NCBI RefSeq assembly: GCF_014217805.1
Contig: NZ_CP055156.1
Location: 1,990,585 to 2,054,584 of the forward strand
DNA: 64,000 bases
Source of the DNA: Adhaeribacter swui
GTDB lineage: Bacteria; Bacteroidota; Bacteroidia; Cytophagales; Hymenobacteraceae
Direction: 5' to 3'
The translations under genes and the position numbers were made by a program. Below, piece after piece: positions 42,606 to 51,649 of the stretch (within the stretch, counting starts at the first letter, position 1; each line of letters starts with the position of its first letter). The notes below the pieces were generated by a model. It was not told the DNA's origin and made no database searches. It saw only the letters and a program-made list of their open reading frames with translations.

Positions 42606-43671
42606 ATTCTGCATCTATGTAATAGCTTAAGTTTTCTTTGGTAATAATATCCAGGGGCAGGTATTTAATCGGGTTGATGTCTTTTTTAAAAACCAGGAAA
42701 TCGCTGAGTTGGTAAATGCTCCAGTAGCCCTGGCCTTTGGGGTTTTGGTTGATTATAAAGTTGATCACGCCGTCTTCCAGGTACTGAATGTTTTTGGGTA
42801 GCAAGTCATAACCGATCAGTTTGATGTTGGTTAACCGGTGTTTCTCCAGGTAAAAAGCAATTTCGTAGGCTTTGGAATTGGTAACGTAAATGCCTTTTAA
42901 ATTGGGGTGTTCTTTCCGGAGTTGAGCTAGTTGTTCGGTAAAAGCTAAACTGTTGGGGTTGCTCAATTCCTGCCGGGCTACGGTGTACCGGTTTTTTAAA
43001 TTTTCCTGCAAAAAATAATCGGTAAAGCCTTTTTCCTTAGTAATTAAGTGGGCGGAGTTGGGAATATCTTCGTTAATGTGGGCCACCAAAACCGTGCACG
43101 GATCGGGTAAACCGTAGTGCAGCATTTTAGCCGCCAGAAAACCGCTTTGATAAGAGTCTTGCCCAATGTAGCTCAATGGCGTGCTATCCTGTATCTGTGT
43201 GTTAAACAACACATACGGAATTTCTTTCTGCGTCCACTGTTCAAAAAACGGTAACACTTCGCGATAAAAAACCGGTGCCAGAATAATTCCGTCCGGAGCA
43301 GATTGGGTAGCTTCCGCGGCTTTTTTTAAAAAAGAATCAATGTTGTACGGGTTAAAAATAAAGGGCTTCACCGCAATTCCGTACTGCTTTAGCTCCTTCT
43401 CGGCTTTTTCTATCCCGGATTTTGGCGCTTCCCAGTACGGATCAATCAGAGGGTCCGGAATCAGGGCGGCCAGGTAAAAGTTGCGGTTCGATTTTAAAGT
43501 ACGGGCAATCAGGTTGGGTTCGTAGTTCATTTCCTCAATAATCCGGAGGATTTTCTGCCGCACATCTTCGGCCACCCGGCCCCGGTTGTGCAGCACCCGG
43601 TCTACGGTGCCTTTCGAAACCTGCGCTTTTTCAGCAATATCTTTTATCCGTACAATTTTATTATGCAACAT
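42604..43671 (-). CDS. LacI-family transcriptional regulator
   Basis: The 355-residue protein begins with a LacI helix-turn-helix (IKDIAEKAQVSKGTVDRVLHNRGRVAEDVRQKIL, about 9-42) followed by the hinge YEPNLIARTLKSN and a periplasmic-binding-protein type sensor domain (65-355), most like the ribose/sugar-binding type 4 fold. ISxxTVDRVLHNRG is the subtype common in Bacteroidota regulators of sugar use. It is divergent from susC across 873 bp and also faces the GH109 gene. The two operator pairs of TTCGA palindromes are its likely sites. An own operator may be the TTAACC-TTTCG-GGTTAA repeat at 43730-43746. The ligand is probably GlcNAc, GalNAc or a phosphate of these. Confidence 0.9.
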   Translation of the reverse strand: MLHNKIVRIKDIAEKAQVSKGTVDRVLHNRGRVAEDVRQKILRIIEEMNYEPNLIARTLKSNRNFYLAALIPDPLIDPYWEAPKSGIEKAEKELKQYGIAVKPFIFNPYNIDSFLKKAAEATQSAPDGIILAPVFYREVLPFFEQWTQKEIPYVLFNTQIQDSTPLSYIGQDSYQSGFLAAKMLHYGLPDPCTVLVAHINEDIPNSAHLITKEKGFTDYFLQENLKNRYTVARQELSNPNSLAFTEQLAQLRKEHPNLKGIYVTNSKAYEIAFYLEKHRLTNIKLIGYDLLPKNIQYLEDGVINFIINQNPKGQGYWSIYQLSDFLVFKKDINPIKYLPLDIITKENLSYYIDAE

Positions 43672-43729
43672 GAAAACAAAGTAAGCAGTGATTTTAAAAT
43701 TTTATATGTATCTGTTTTACCCATGGTAA

Positions 43730-43746
43730 TTAACCTTTCGGGTTAA
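43730..43746. promoter_or_regulatory. Inverted repeat upstream of the LacI-type gene
   Basis: TTAACC (43730-43735) and GGTTAA (43741-43746) are perfectly inverted around TTTCG, 59 bp above the LacI start. It may be an autoregulatory site, but it does not match the TTCGA pairs. Confidence 0.35.
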
Positions 43747-44111
43747 ACAAAAATAGAATAGCAGCAACAACGCAATAGTATACACAGCGTTTAGGGCAGG
43801 CAGAGGGAGGCGGAACCAAGACTTACCTTCGCAAATACTTGATTAATATTGAAATTCCCAAGCTAGCTTTATTACGATTTAGTAAATATTTCTTGTGTTT
43901 AGGTAATTTATAACCGTGCAGCCGCCAAAAAGTTAAAGTAAGGAGCCCTTTATCAGCAAAATCAATTACTTAAATTTAAAAATTTGTTTTTAAGCCGCAT
44001 TTCTCGCGCTGAGCCGATTAGTAGAAAATTAATTTTTTTAAAAAATCTCTTTAAAATCTTTATTTGTTTGGGTATGCCATTAGATAAAACGCAATTGATT
44101 AAAAGATTTGC

Positions 44112-44154
44112 GTGTTCGAACACAATTGTATCTAAATTTTGAGTGTTCGAGCAC
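44112..44154. promoter_or_regulatory. LacI-type operator pair, copy 2 (upstream of susC)
   Basis: GTGTTCGAACAC (44112-44123, perfect palindrome) and GTGTTCGAGCAC (44143-44154) have centres 31 bp apart, the same as in copy 1. The pair ends 17 bp before the -33 element of the susC promoter, a position that suits an activator or a looping regulator as well as a repressor. Confidence 0.7.
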
Positions 44155-44171
44155 ATTTTAGCTTTATTTTA

Positions 44172-44202
44172 TTTGTTTGTTCTTTTCTCTTTATTATATT
44201 TG
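44172..44202 (+). promoter_or_regulatory. Bacteroidota-type promoter of susC
   Basis: TTTG (44172-44175), a 19-nt spacer, then TATATTTG (44195-44202) match the TTTG-N19-21-TAnnTTTG form bound by the primary sigma factor of this phylum. Transcription would start near 44210. Confidence 0.7.
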
Positions 44203-44544
44203 TTTAGTAACGATTAAAAATAGCCGCAGTACAACTCAAGAGGTTCTACTGGGTTTAGCTGACCAGTGAGACTAAACAAAACTACCTTCCTAAGGGGTGT
44301 TTGTTTCTGATTTATCGCAATTCCAAGATTCTAACGCGTTTTCTTTCGCCATAATCCGGCAAAAGAAACATTACATATAACCAAAATAAATTTGTCCTAA
44401 TCCGGCCTTCTGGAAGCAATTCTGGAGGGGCTATGGCTTTGCTTTGGCTATTCCAAAGTAAAAATTGCCGGCGTTAAACCCAACAGGTAACTCCTGTTAA
44501 GTTCAAGTGCCGGTGTAACGTGTATCAATCTAAATTTTTCTGTT
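44203..44544 (+). other. Long susC leader
   Basis: About 335 nt between the predicted start of transcription and the susC ATG at 44545, with no open frame. It contains small inverted repeats, such as AACAGG-TAACT-CCTGTT at about 44490-44506 enclosed by GCCGG/CCGG-rich segments, and could fold into a regulatory structure. Confidence 0.4.
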
Positions 44545-47500
44545 ATGTTGCGAAAAACTACTTCCTCTTATTTAAAGGTTTTTTTGCTGTGCAGCTCGGT
44601 TGGGCTAGGCCTTGTGCCGGTTGGGGCACGGGCGGAAAGCAGTAACTCTTTTTCTTATTTTCAGGAAACTACATTTCCGGTTAAAGGCAAAATCCTGGAT
44701 AGCAGAGGAGACGCTTTAGCCGGGGTAACTGTAATGATAGAAGGTACCAGTATTGGTACGCAAACTGATGTGCAGGGCAATTATACTTTATCCGCCCGAA
44801 CCGCCAACGATGTGTTGGTTGCCAGCTTTATTGGATATAAATCGGTGCGCATTCCGTTGCAGGGTAAAAGTGAGGTGCTGATTACTCTGGAAGAAGATGT
44901 ATCGAAGCTGGATGAAGTGGTAGTAGTGGGTTATTCCAGCCGTTCGCAATCGGAATTGGTAAGTTCGGTTTCGGTGGTAAAAGGCAGTGAGCTGCGCGAC
45001 GTAACCAGTAATAACACGGCTAATTTGCTGCAAGGTAAAGCCGCGGGGGTAGTAGTATCCAACAGCAGCGGCCAGCCCGGAGCAACGCCCACCGTCCGGA
45101 TTAGAGGTACGGGTTCAATTTCGGCCGGGGCCGAGCCTTTGTACGTGGTAGACGGGGTAATTGGCGGCACCGCCAACCCTACGGATATTGAAAGTATTTC
45201 GGTTTTGAAGGATGCCGCAGCAACCGGCTTATACGGTTCGCGGGCCGCCAACGGGGTAATTGTAATTACTACCAAGAGTGGTAAAGCCGGAAAAACGCGC
45301 GTAAGCTACAGCGGAACTACGGGTATTGCGCAAGCTACTACCGGTAAGTTTGAGTTAATGAACGGGCAGGAGTTGTACAACTTCACAGACAAAATGTACC
45401 AGAACGACTACACCGGTAAACGCAACACCTACATTGGCGAACTAACCAAAACTAACCCGAACCCAACCGAAAGCGACATTAACGCTTATTTAACTTCTAA
45501 AGGCTTGCCTTTAAATTACAACGATTACGTAAGTGGCGTTTTACCCGCTAGTCCACAGAATACCAACTGGCAGGATTTAGCTTTCCGGACTGCTAAAACC
45601 AACAACCACCAATTGTCGCTTTCGGGTGGTACTGATAAAACCCGGTTTTATATAGGCGGTAATTATTACCAGGAGCAAGGTACGGTAATCAACACGGATT
45701 ATGAGCAAACCAACCTGCGGGTTAACCTGGACCATAATATTAATCCTAAACTAAAAATAACGACCCGGGTAAACGCGCAGTTCTCAAACCGGAGCGACGA
45801 TCCGAGCGATGCTATTGTGGATTCGTACATCAACATGCCCTGGGATAATCCTTACAACCCGGATGGTTCGGTAAAATACGTGGATTCGGATACCGAGGGC
45901 TGGTTTGGCCGCGACCGGAACAACTTCTTGTTTACCAGTTTATACAACTACAATAAACTACGCTCGCAGTCGCTTACCGGCGATTTAAAGCTGGAGTACA
46001 ATATTTTAAAATGGCTTACTTTTTCTACGACCAACCGCTATACTACCGGCAACACCCGCCTGGAGTATAACAACGATTCGCGTACGCCTAACGGCCAGTC
46101 GGTTAATGGCGAGTTAAGCAATGAATACGGGTACACCAATAGCTTTTTGTCGTCAAACCTCTTAACTGTTGATAAATCGTTTGGCAACCACACCATCCGG
46201 GGCATATTAGGGGCAGAGTCGCAAACTAATTATTCCGATGGCATTAACGCTACCGGGCAAGGTATTTTCCCGGGTTTACAAACCTTAAGTTCGGCCGCTA
46301 CGCCGCGTACGCTGGGTGGCTATAAATTAAAAAATAACTTTATCTCGGGCTTTGTAAACGTCGATTACGATTTCAGCAGCAAATATTTTGCTACAGTATC
46401 GTTCCGGCGCGATGGTTCTTCGCGGTTTGGCCGGGATAATCGCTACGGTAACTTTTATTCCTTTGGCGGGGCATGGGCTGTTTCCAACGAAGATTTCTTC
46501 CAAGGTTTATCCAATAAAATTCATTTGTTAAAAATCCGGAGCAGCTACGGTACCACCGGTAACGCCAACATCGATGATTTCGCCGCGCAGGATTTGTACC
46601 AGTTCGATGTGCAGTACGCCGGTCAGCCGGGTGGTTTTCCGCGCCGTTTAGCTAACCCCAACCTAACCTGGGAAAAAGCTTATACCTACGATGCCGGAGT
46701 AAACATTGGCCTGTTTAACCGCATCGACTTGGCCGTTGATTTTTATACCCGGCGCAACAATAACATTCTGCAGGATGTGCCGCTGTCTTCGGCGAGTGGT
46801 TTTTATTTCCAGACCCAGAATATTGGTGCCGTACGCAACAAAGGCGTAGACTTTGAACTGACTACCCAAAACATTAAAAAAGCTTTTACCTGGGAAACCA
46901 GCTTAAACCTAAACTTTAACCGCAATAAAGTTCTGGAATTATACGGGGGCCAGCCCATCGAAAACAATAACCAGCGCATCGAAGTGGGGCGTCCGATTGG
47001 GTCGTGGTACATGCGCGATTGGCAAGGCGTAGATCCGGCCAATGGCAACCCGCTGTGGTTAGTACAAACTCCCGATGGCTTAACCCGCAGCACCACTAAC
47101 TTATACAACAGCGCTACCCGGGTATATACCGGCCTTTCTAATCCGAAGTTTACCGGCGGTATGCGCAATACCTTTGCCTACCGGGGCTTTACCTTATCGG
47201 CTTTCATGAGTTATGTGTATGGCAACAAGGTGTATAATGCTAACCGCGAAATTTTTGATGCCGACGGCGCTTATCCTACTTACAATAGTATTCGCCTGAT
47301 CGATGGCTGGAGCCGCTGGGAAAAAGAAGGCGATAATGCTACCCATCCTTTGCCTGTTCTGGGCGGTAATCTAGCTTCTAATAAGCCTTCGTCGCGGTTC
47401 CTGGAAAATGGCAGCTACCTGCGCTTACGCAACGTTACTTTTTCCTACGATTTGCCCACGGCTTTTATCAACAAGTATAAAATTGGCGCGGTACGGGTAT

Positions 47501-47637
47501 TCCTGAGCGGCGATAACCTGGTAACCCTTACCAAGTTCTCGGGCATGGATCCAGAAGTAGATATGGAAGATGGTACCGCTAATGCCAAGTACCCGATCAG
47601 TAAAAAGTATTTGTTCGGCGTGAATATCGATTTTTAA
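44545..47637 (+). CDS. susC: SusC/RagA-family TonB-linked outer-membrane transporter
   Basis: 1030 aa. It has a signal peptide (about 1-30), a carboxypeptidase-D-regulatory-like domain (FPVKGKILDSRGDALAGVTVMIEG, about 44-120), the TonB box area LDEVVVVGYSSR, a plug domain (about 125-240, with VRIRGTGSI, PLYVVDGV and ANGVIVITTKSGK) and a long beta barrel ending KYLFGVNIDF. SusC proteins import oligosaccharides across the outer membrane using TonB energy, with SusD as lid. Following genes point to amino-sugar oligosaccharides. SusD follows after 19 bp. The operator pair and promoter upstream suggest control by the LacI-type regulator and not by an ECF sigma or hybrid two-component system. Confidence 0.95.
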   Translation: MLRKTTSSYLKVFLLCSSVGLGLVPVGARAESSNSFSYFQETTFPVKGKILDSRGDALAGVTVMIEGTSIGTQTDVQGNYTLSARTANDVLVASFIGYKSVRIPLQGKSEVLITLEEDVSKLDEVVVVGYSSRSQSELVSSVSVVKGSELRDVTSNNTANLLQGKAAGVVVSNSSGQPGATPTVRIRGTGSISAGAEPLYVVDGVIGGTANPTDIESISVLKDAAATGLYGSRAANGVIVITTKSGKAGKTRVSYSGTTGIAQATTGKFELMNGQELYNFTDKMYQNDYTGKRNTYIGELTKTNPNPTESDINAYLTSKGLPLNYNDYVSGVLPASPQNTNWQDLAFRTAKTNNHQLSLSGGTDKTRFYIGGNYYQEQGTVINTDYEQTNLRVNLDHNINPKLKITTRVNAQFSNRSDDPSDAIVDSYINMPWDNPYNPDGSVKYVDSDTEGWFGRDRNNFLFTSLYNYNKLRSQSLTGDLKLEYNILKWLTFSTTNRYTTGNTRLEYNNDSRTPNGQSVNGELSNEYGYTNSFLSSNLLTVDKSFGNHTIRGILGAESQTNYSDGINATGQGIFPGLQTLSSAATPRTLGGYKLKNNFISGFVNVDYDFSSKYFATVSFRRDGSSRFGRDNRYGNFYSFGGAWAVSNEDFFQGLSNKIHLLKIRSSYGTTGNANIDDFAAQDLYQFDVQYAGQPGGFPRRLANPNLTWEKAYTYDAGVNIGLFNRIDLAVDFYTRRNNNILQDVPLSSASGFYFQTQNIGAVRNKGVDFELTTQNIKKAFTWETSLNLNFNRNKVLELYGGQPIENNNQRIEVGRPIGSWYMRDWQGVDPANGNPLWLVQTPDGLTRSTTNLYNSATRVYTGLSNPKFTGGMRNTFAYRGFTLSAFMSYVYGNKVYNANREIFDADGAYPTYNSIRLIDGWSRWEKEGDNATHPLPVLGGNLASNKPSSRFLENGSYLRLRNVTFSYDLPTAFINKYKIGAVRVFLSGDNLVTLTKFSGMDPEVDMEDGTANAKYPISKKYLFGVNIDF

Positions 47638-47656
47638 AATTTTTAAATTTTTAGAG

Positions 47657-49156
47657 ATGAAATCAGCTACTTATAAAAAATATATTTTCCCGTACTTGCT
47701 GGGAGCCACACTTTTGGGCGGTTGCGCCGATAAACTGGACATTAAACCCTATGATGGGCTTACCATCGACCAGACTACCAGCACCCCCGAAGGGTTAAAG
47801 GCCGCTACCATTGGTAATTACACCTACATTAAAGACGAGTACTACGTGCGGAACTACCATTTTATGGCCGAGTTCCCCAGCGATAACGTGTCGCTAAGCG
47901 GTACTACTTCCGACCCCTTGTTTTACGCCTATAATTACCGGCACCTCAAAACCATGGCGGTAACTACAAACTTTTTCCGGAAAGCGTACCAGGCTATTTA
48001 CGGTACCAACGTGGTAATCGAAAAGTTAAAAGAAGGTCAGTCGCCGGAGTTAGACCAGGTATTAGGCGAAAATTACTTCCTGCGGGCCATGGTGCATTTT
48101 GATTTGGTAAACTTATTCGGCCGGCCTTACGCCCAGGATAACGGCGCTTCACCGGGCATTATGATCCGGAGCAACACCGATGTAAACGATTTGCCGGCCC
48201 GCAGTACCGTGAAAGAAGTGTACGACTTTATTATCGCGGACCTGGACAAAGCGGCCACCTTAATGCAAAGCGAAAAAAGCAGCAGTTTTGCCTCCAAAGA
48301 AGTAGCCTATGCTTTACTGTCGCGGGTGTACCTGTACATGGAGCAAAATGAAAAAGCCATTGAAATGGCAAACAAAGTAATTAACTCCGGCCGCTATTCC
48401 CTGGTTTCTACCGCCGACCTGCCCAAGTATTTTACCGTAGCCAACGAAACCAACAAAGAAACCATTTTTGCCATCAAACACACTCTGAAAGACGACCGTG
48501 AATGGGGCGCTATCGGGTCGATGTATTTAAGCGATGGCAAAGGCTGGGGCGAAATGTACGCTTCGGAAAGCTACCGGAATTTAATCAATAAATACCCCCA
48601 AGATAAGCGCCGCGAGTTTATTGTGCCGGTGTACGAAAAGAACGCCGATGGTACCGTTAAAACCGACGCCAGCGGCAATCCAATACTGGCCAAAAGAAAT
48701 GGTTTCCCAAAATACTACATCACCAAGTACTCGTACCAGGAAGGCGTAGTAACGCTGAGCTCGCCGGTGTACCTGCGCTTAGCCGAAATGTACTTAACCC
48801 GCGCCGAAGCCAACGCCAAGCTGAGCAACGACCAGGCCGCTCTGGACGATGTAAATTTAATCCGCACCCGCGCCGGTTTATCCAATGATGCCTTATTTAC
48901 TACCGGCGATCTAAAAGGCTACGCCAGCGTGTTAGACGTGGTGCTGGAAGAGCGTCACCTGGAATTTGCCTACGAAGGCTTGCGTAAGTTTGATGTATTC
49001 CGGAACAAACGCACCATGGTGCGCAATTACCCGGGCACCCACATTCTATCGGGCCAAACTACCCAGGAAATCCCTTACACCGACAGCCGGGTCGTCTTTT
49101 TTATCCCAGAGCAGGAAATCGTGCTAAATCCCAAACTGGTGCAAAATCCTGATTAA
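47657..49156 (+). CDS. susD: SusD/RagB-family surface glycan-binding lipoprotein
   Basis: 499 aa with a lipoprotein signal ending LLGGC23. The N-terminal TPR-like region (SusD-like_3, for example ENYFLRAMVHFDLVNLFGRPY and ALLSRVYLYMEQNEKAIEMANKVI) and the C-terminal RagB/SusD segment (YLRLAEMYLTRAEANAKL, LDVVLEERHLEFAYEGLRKFDVFR) are both present, ending VFFIPEQEIVLNPKLVQNPD. It binds the glycan at the cell surface and forms a complex with SusC. It is translated with susC (19-bp gap). Glycan specificity cannot be read from sequence, but the context suggests HexNAc-containing oligosaccharides. Confidence 0.95.
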   Translation: MKSATYKKYIFPYLLGATLLGGCADKLDIKPYDGLTIDQTTSTPEGLKAATIGNYTYIKDEYYVRNYHFMAEFPSDNVSLSGTTSDPLFYAYNYRHLKTMAVTTNFFRKAYQAIYGTNVVIEKLKEGQSPELDQVLGENYFLRAMVHFDLVNLFGRPYAQDNGASPGIMIRSNTDVNDLPARSTVKEVYDFIIADLDKAATLMQSEKSSSFASKEVAYALLSRVYLYMEQNEKAIEMANKVINSGRYSLVSTADLPKYFTVANETNKETIFAIKHTLKDDREWGAIGSMYLSDGKGWGEMYASESYRNLINKYPQDKRREFIVPVYEKNADGTVKTDASGNPILAKRNGFPKYYITKYSYQEGVVTLSSPVYLRLAEMYLTRAEANAKLSNDQAALDDVNLIRTRAGLSNDALFTTGDLKGYASVLDVVLEERHLEFAYEGLRKFDVFRNKRTMVRNYPGTHILSGQTTQEIPYTDSRVVFFIPEQEIVLNPKLVQNPD

Positions 49157-49820
49157 TTTCATTTAGACACAAGTATCAAGATACAAGTATCATGATGTTA
49201 GATATAAGACTTTAGTAAAGGTAGAGGCTAAACATCAAATGGTTATTATGTCAGCTTTAACTGTGGTAGTAGAAAGTTAAATATGATTCTGTGCTTAACT
49301 AAAAGCAGGCAGACGGAATAATTTTTTAAAAAATCGGTCATTCAGGAGGAACCTATTTCGCTCCGTAGCAAAATAGGTTCCTCCTGAATAGCCCATTACA
49401 AGATGTAGGTTTATCATAAAATAAACCTGCTCAAACCAGTAAAAAGTCTCTATTTGGAATTAAGTTCAAATTCTATCGCGAGCGTCCTCGCTCGTGAGAT
49501 TTATCGTCCGGCCTCTGGCCGGTTGGGACTTGTTGCTGATTTGCTTTTAGGAAAGGTATATTGGTTCGCCCGGCCAGAGGCCTACCAGATAGTAGACACG
49601 AGCGAGGACGCTCGCGCCAGTTTCATAAGAAAGAGCGTAACAGCTCTGTTCCTTTAAAGTGGTAGGACGAACAGTTTAAATGATTAATATGATGCAGGCC
49701 CTGTTAAACTAATTAATTTATCAAGGGCATTAAACCAAGAGAGTCCTTGTAAACGCATTTTTTTATAACGCATCAAAGCAGCAACGTAGGCAAAGAAAAA
49801 ATTTTAAAAAAACTTATCGG
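49157..49820. repeat. Hairpin and palindromic repeats between susD and GH20
   Basis: 664 bp without a gene. A perfect 19-bp inverted repeat (arms 49340-49358 and 49371-49389; arm begins ATTCAGGAGGAACC) has a 12-nt loop and no T-run. CGCGAGCGTCCTCGCTCGTG with CCGGCCTCTGGCCGG (49473-49540) is followed by an inverted copy at 49565-49619, so the pair can form a large cruciform. An open frame at 49454-49657 only reads through these repeats. The rest is AT-rich leader to the GH20 start. Confidence 0.65.
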
Positions 49821-51509
49821 ATGAAGAAACAGCAGATTACTTTACAAGCCGGACTTTTTTTATTGGTATCTCTTTTTTGGCAAAGTACGGCTTGGGCGCA
49901 GGTAGCGCAACGGTACGACGTTATTCCACAGCCGCAAAAACTGACACCGCAGTTGGGAACGTTTACCTTAAACCAGAATACCCAGTTTGTTTTGCCCGCC
50001 AAACAAACCCAAGAATACAAAGTAGCCGCTGATTTTTTAGTAAACCTGGTAAAAAGCGCTGCTGGTTACGAGTTAAAATACGCGAAACCTGCCGCCAAAG
50101 TCAATCAAAATACCGTTGCTTTTGTGGTTGATACTACTATCCCCAACGACGAAGGCTATAAACTGGAAGTAACCCCCAAAGCTATTACGGTAAAGTCCAG
50201 AAGTCCGAAAGGGGCTTTTTTTGCTTTGCAAACCATCCGGCAATTAATGCCCGCCGAAGTAGAAAGTAAGACCGCTACCAAAAGTTTTGCGATTCCGGCC
50301 GTAGCTATTGAAGATGCCCCCCGCTTTGGTTACCGCGGCGTGATGCTGGACGTAGGTCGGTACTTCTTCCCGGTTAATTTTTTAAAAAAATACCTCGATT
50401 TACTCGCCTTTTATAAGATTAACACCTTTCATATGCACCTGACCGAAGATGCCGGCTGGCGCATGGAAATTAAAAAATACCCCAAGCTGCAATCAATTGC
50501 CGCCTGGCGCGACAGCACGGTAGTGGGCCACGTGAGCGATAAACCCCGCAAATACGATGGCAAACGCCACGGCGGTTTCTATACCCAAAAAGAACTGAAA
50601 GACTTAGTAAAATACGCCCAGGACCGGTTTATTACCATTATTCCGGAAATTGAAATGCCGGGCCATTCTTTAGCTGCTTTGGCTGCCTACCCCGAACTGG
50701 GCTGCACCCCCGATACCACGTATAAAGTTTTAACTACCTGGGGCATTCAGAAAGATATTTTTTGCCCCCACGAAGCCACGTTTACTTTCTTGCAGGATGT
50801 GCTAACCGAAGTAATGGCGGTTTTCCCGAGTAAATACATTCATATTGGTGGCGACGAAGCGCCCAAAGACCGTTGGAAAAAATCGCCGGTAGCCCAAGGT
50901 TTAATCAAGAAAAATAACTTACAAGACGAGCACGGCCTGCAAAGTTACTTTATTCAGCGCATCGAGAAATTTGTAAACAGTAAAGGCCGCAGCATTATTG
51001 GCTGGGACGAAATTCTGGAAGGTGGATTGGCGCCGAATGCCACGGTAATGTCGTGGCGGGGCGAAGCGGGCGGTATTGCTGCGGCCAAACAAAACCACGA
51101 CGTGATTATGACGCCCAACACGTTTATGTACCTCGATTATTACCAGACACCGCAAAAACGCGAAGTAGAACCCGTGGCGATTGGCGGTTTATTGCCCCTG
51201 GAAAAAGTATACTCCTACAACCCGATACCGGCCAGCTTAACCCCCGCTGAAGCCAAACATATTCTGGGTGTGCAGGCCAACGTCTGGAACGAGTACATCG
51301 GTACTTTTGATCATCTGCAACACATGAGTTTCCCGAGGGTTTGCGCCATGGCCGAAGTTGGCTGGACCACCCCCGAGAAAAAAAGCTACCCGCAATTTAA
51401 AGACCGCTTAACCCAACACGTAAAGCACCTGGAAAAGCTGCAGGTAAAATTTGCACCTTACTTTTTAACCGAAACCGCTACTACGCTGCCGGCAAATATT
51501 AATCAGTAA
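49821..51509 (+). CDS. GH20 beta-N-acetylhexosaminidase
   Basis: 562 aa. It has a signal peptide (MKKQQITLQAGLFLLVSLFWQSTAWAQ), the N-terminal GH20b beta domain (DVIPQPQKLTPQLGTF, to about 150) and a TIM-barrel catalytic domain starting FGYRGVMLDVGRYFFPVNFLKKYLDLLAFYKINTFHMHLTED. The catalytic pair is Asp345-Glu346 in HIGGDE (341-346), with GWDEIL and VMSWRGE downstream, as in family members. It removes terminal beta-GlcNAc or beta-GalNAc by a substrate-assisted mechanism in the periplasm. It is downstream of susCD and upstream of the acyltransferase in the same direction. Confidence 0.95.
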   Translation: MKKQQITLQAGLFLLVSLFWQSTAWAQVAQRYDVIPQPQKLTPQLGTFTLNQNTQFVLPAKQTQEYKVAADFLVNLVKSAAGYELKYAKPAAKVNQNTVAFVVDTTIPNDEGYKLEVTPKAITVKSRSPKGAFFALQTIRQLMPAEVESKTATKSFAIPAVAIEDAPRFGYRGVMLDVGRYFFPVNFLKKYLDLLAFYKINTFHMHLTEDAGWRMEIKKYPKLQSIAAWRDSTVVGHVSDKPRKYDGKRHGGFYTQKELKDLVKYAQDRFITIIPEIEMPGHSLAALAAYPELGCTPDTTYKVLTTWGIQKDIFCPHEATFTFLQDVLTEVMAVFPSKYIHIGGDEAPKDRWKKSPVAQGLIKKNNLQDEHGLQSYFIQRIEKFVNSKGRSIIGWDEILEGGLAPNATVMSWRGEAGGIAAAKQNHDVIMTPNTFMYLDYYQTPQKREVEPVAIGGLLPLEKVYSYNPIPASLTPAEAKHILGVQANVWNEYIGTFDHLQHMSFPRVCAMAEVGWTTPEKKSYPQFKDRLTQHVKHLEKLQVKFAPYFLTETATTLPANINQ

Positions 51510-51571
51510 ATAGTACAGGAAATAACAATAGAAGTAAATGGAAATCAGTAAATTAATAGCCCGGTGAAAGC

Positions 51572-51600
51572 AAAAGTAAAATTTTTTAAATTTTACTTTT
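51572..51600. terminator. AT-rich hairpin after GH20
   Basis: AAAAGTAAAATTT and AAATTTTACTTTT form a 13-bp AT-only stem with a short loop. It may be a weak terminator or mRNA-stabilising hairpin between the GH20 and acyltransferase genes. Confidence 0.35.
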
Positions 51601-51649
51601 CTGGCGCTTCAGAAACTTAAAAACAAGCCCAAACGCTAAAACTAATTTT

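Noticed and set aside
43962-44156. Minus-strand open frame of 64 codons
   Set aside because: It begins inside the operator pair and covers AT-rich control DNA; no conserved segments.
49454-49657. Open frame of 67 codons
   Set aside because: It lies across the inverted CGCGAGCGTCCTCGCTCG repeats and has no independent coding signal.
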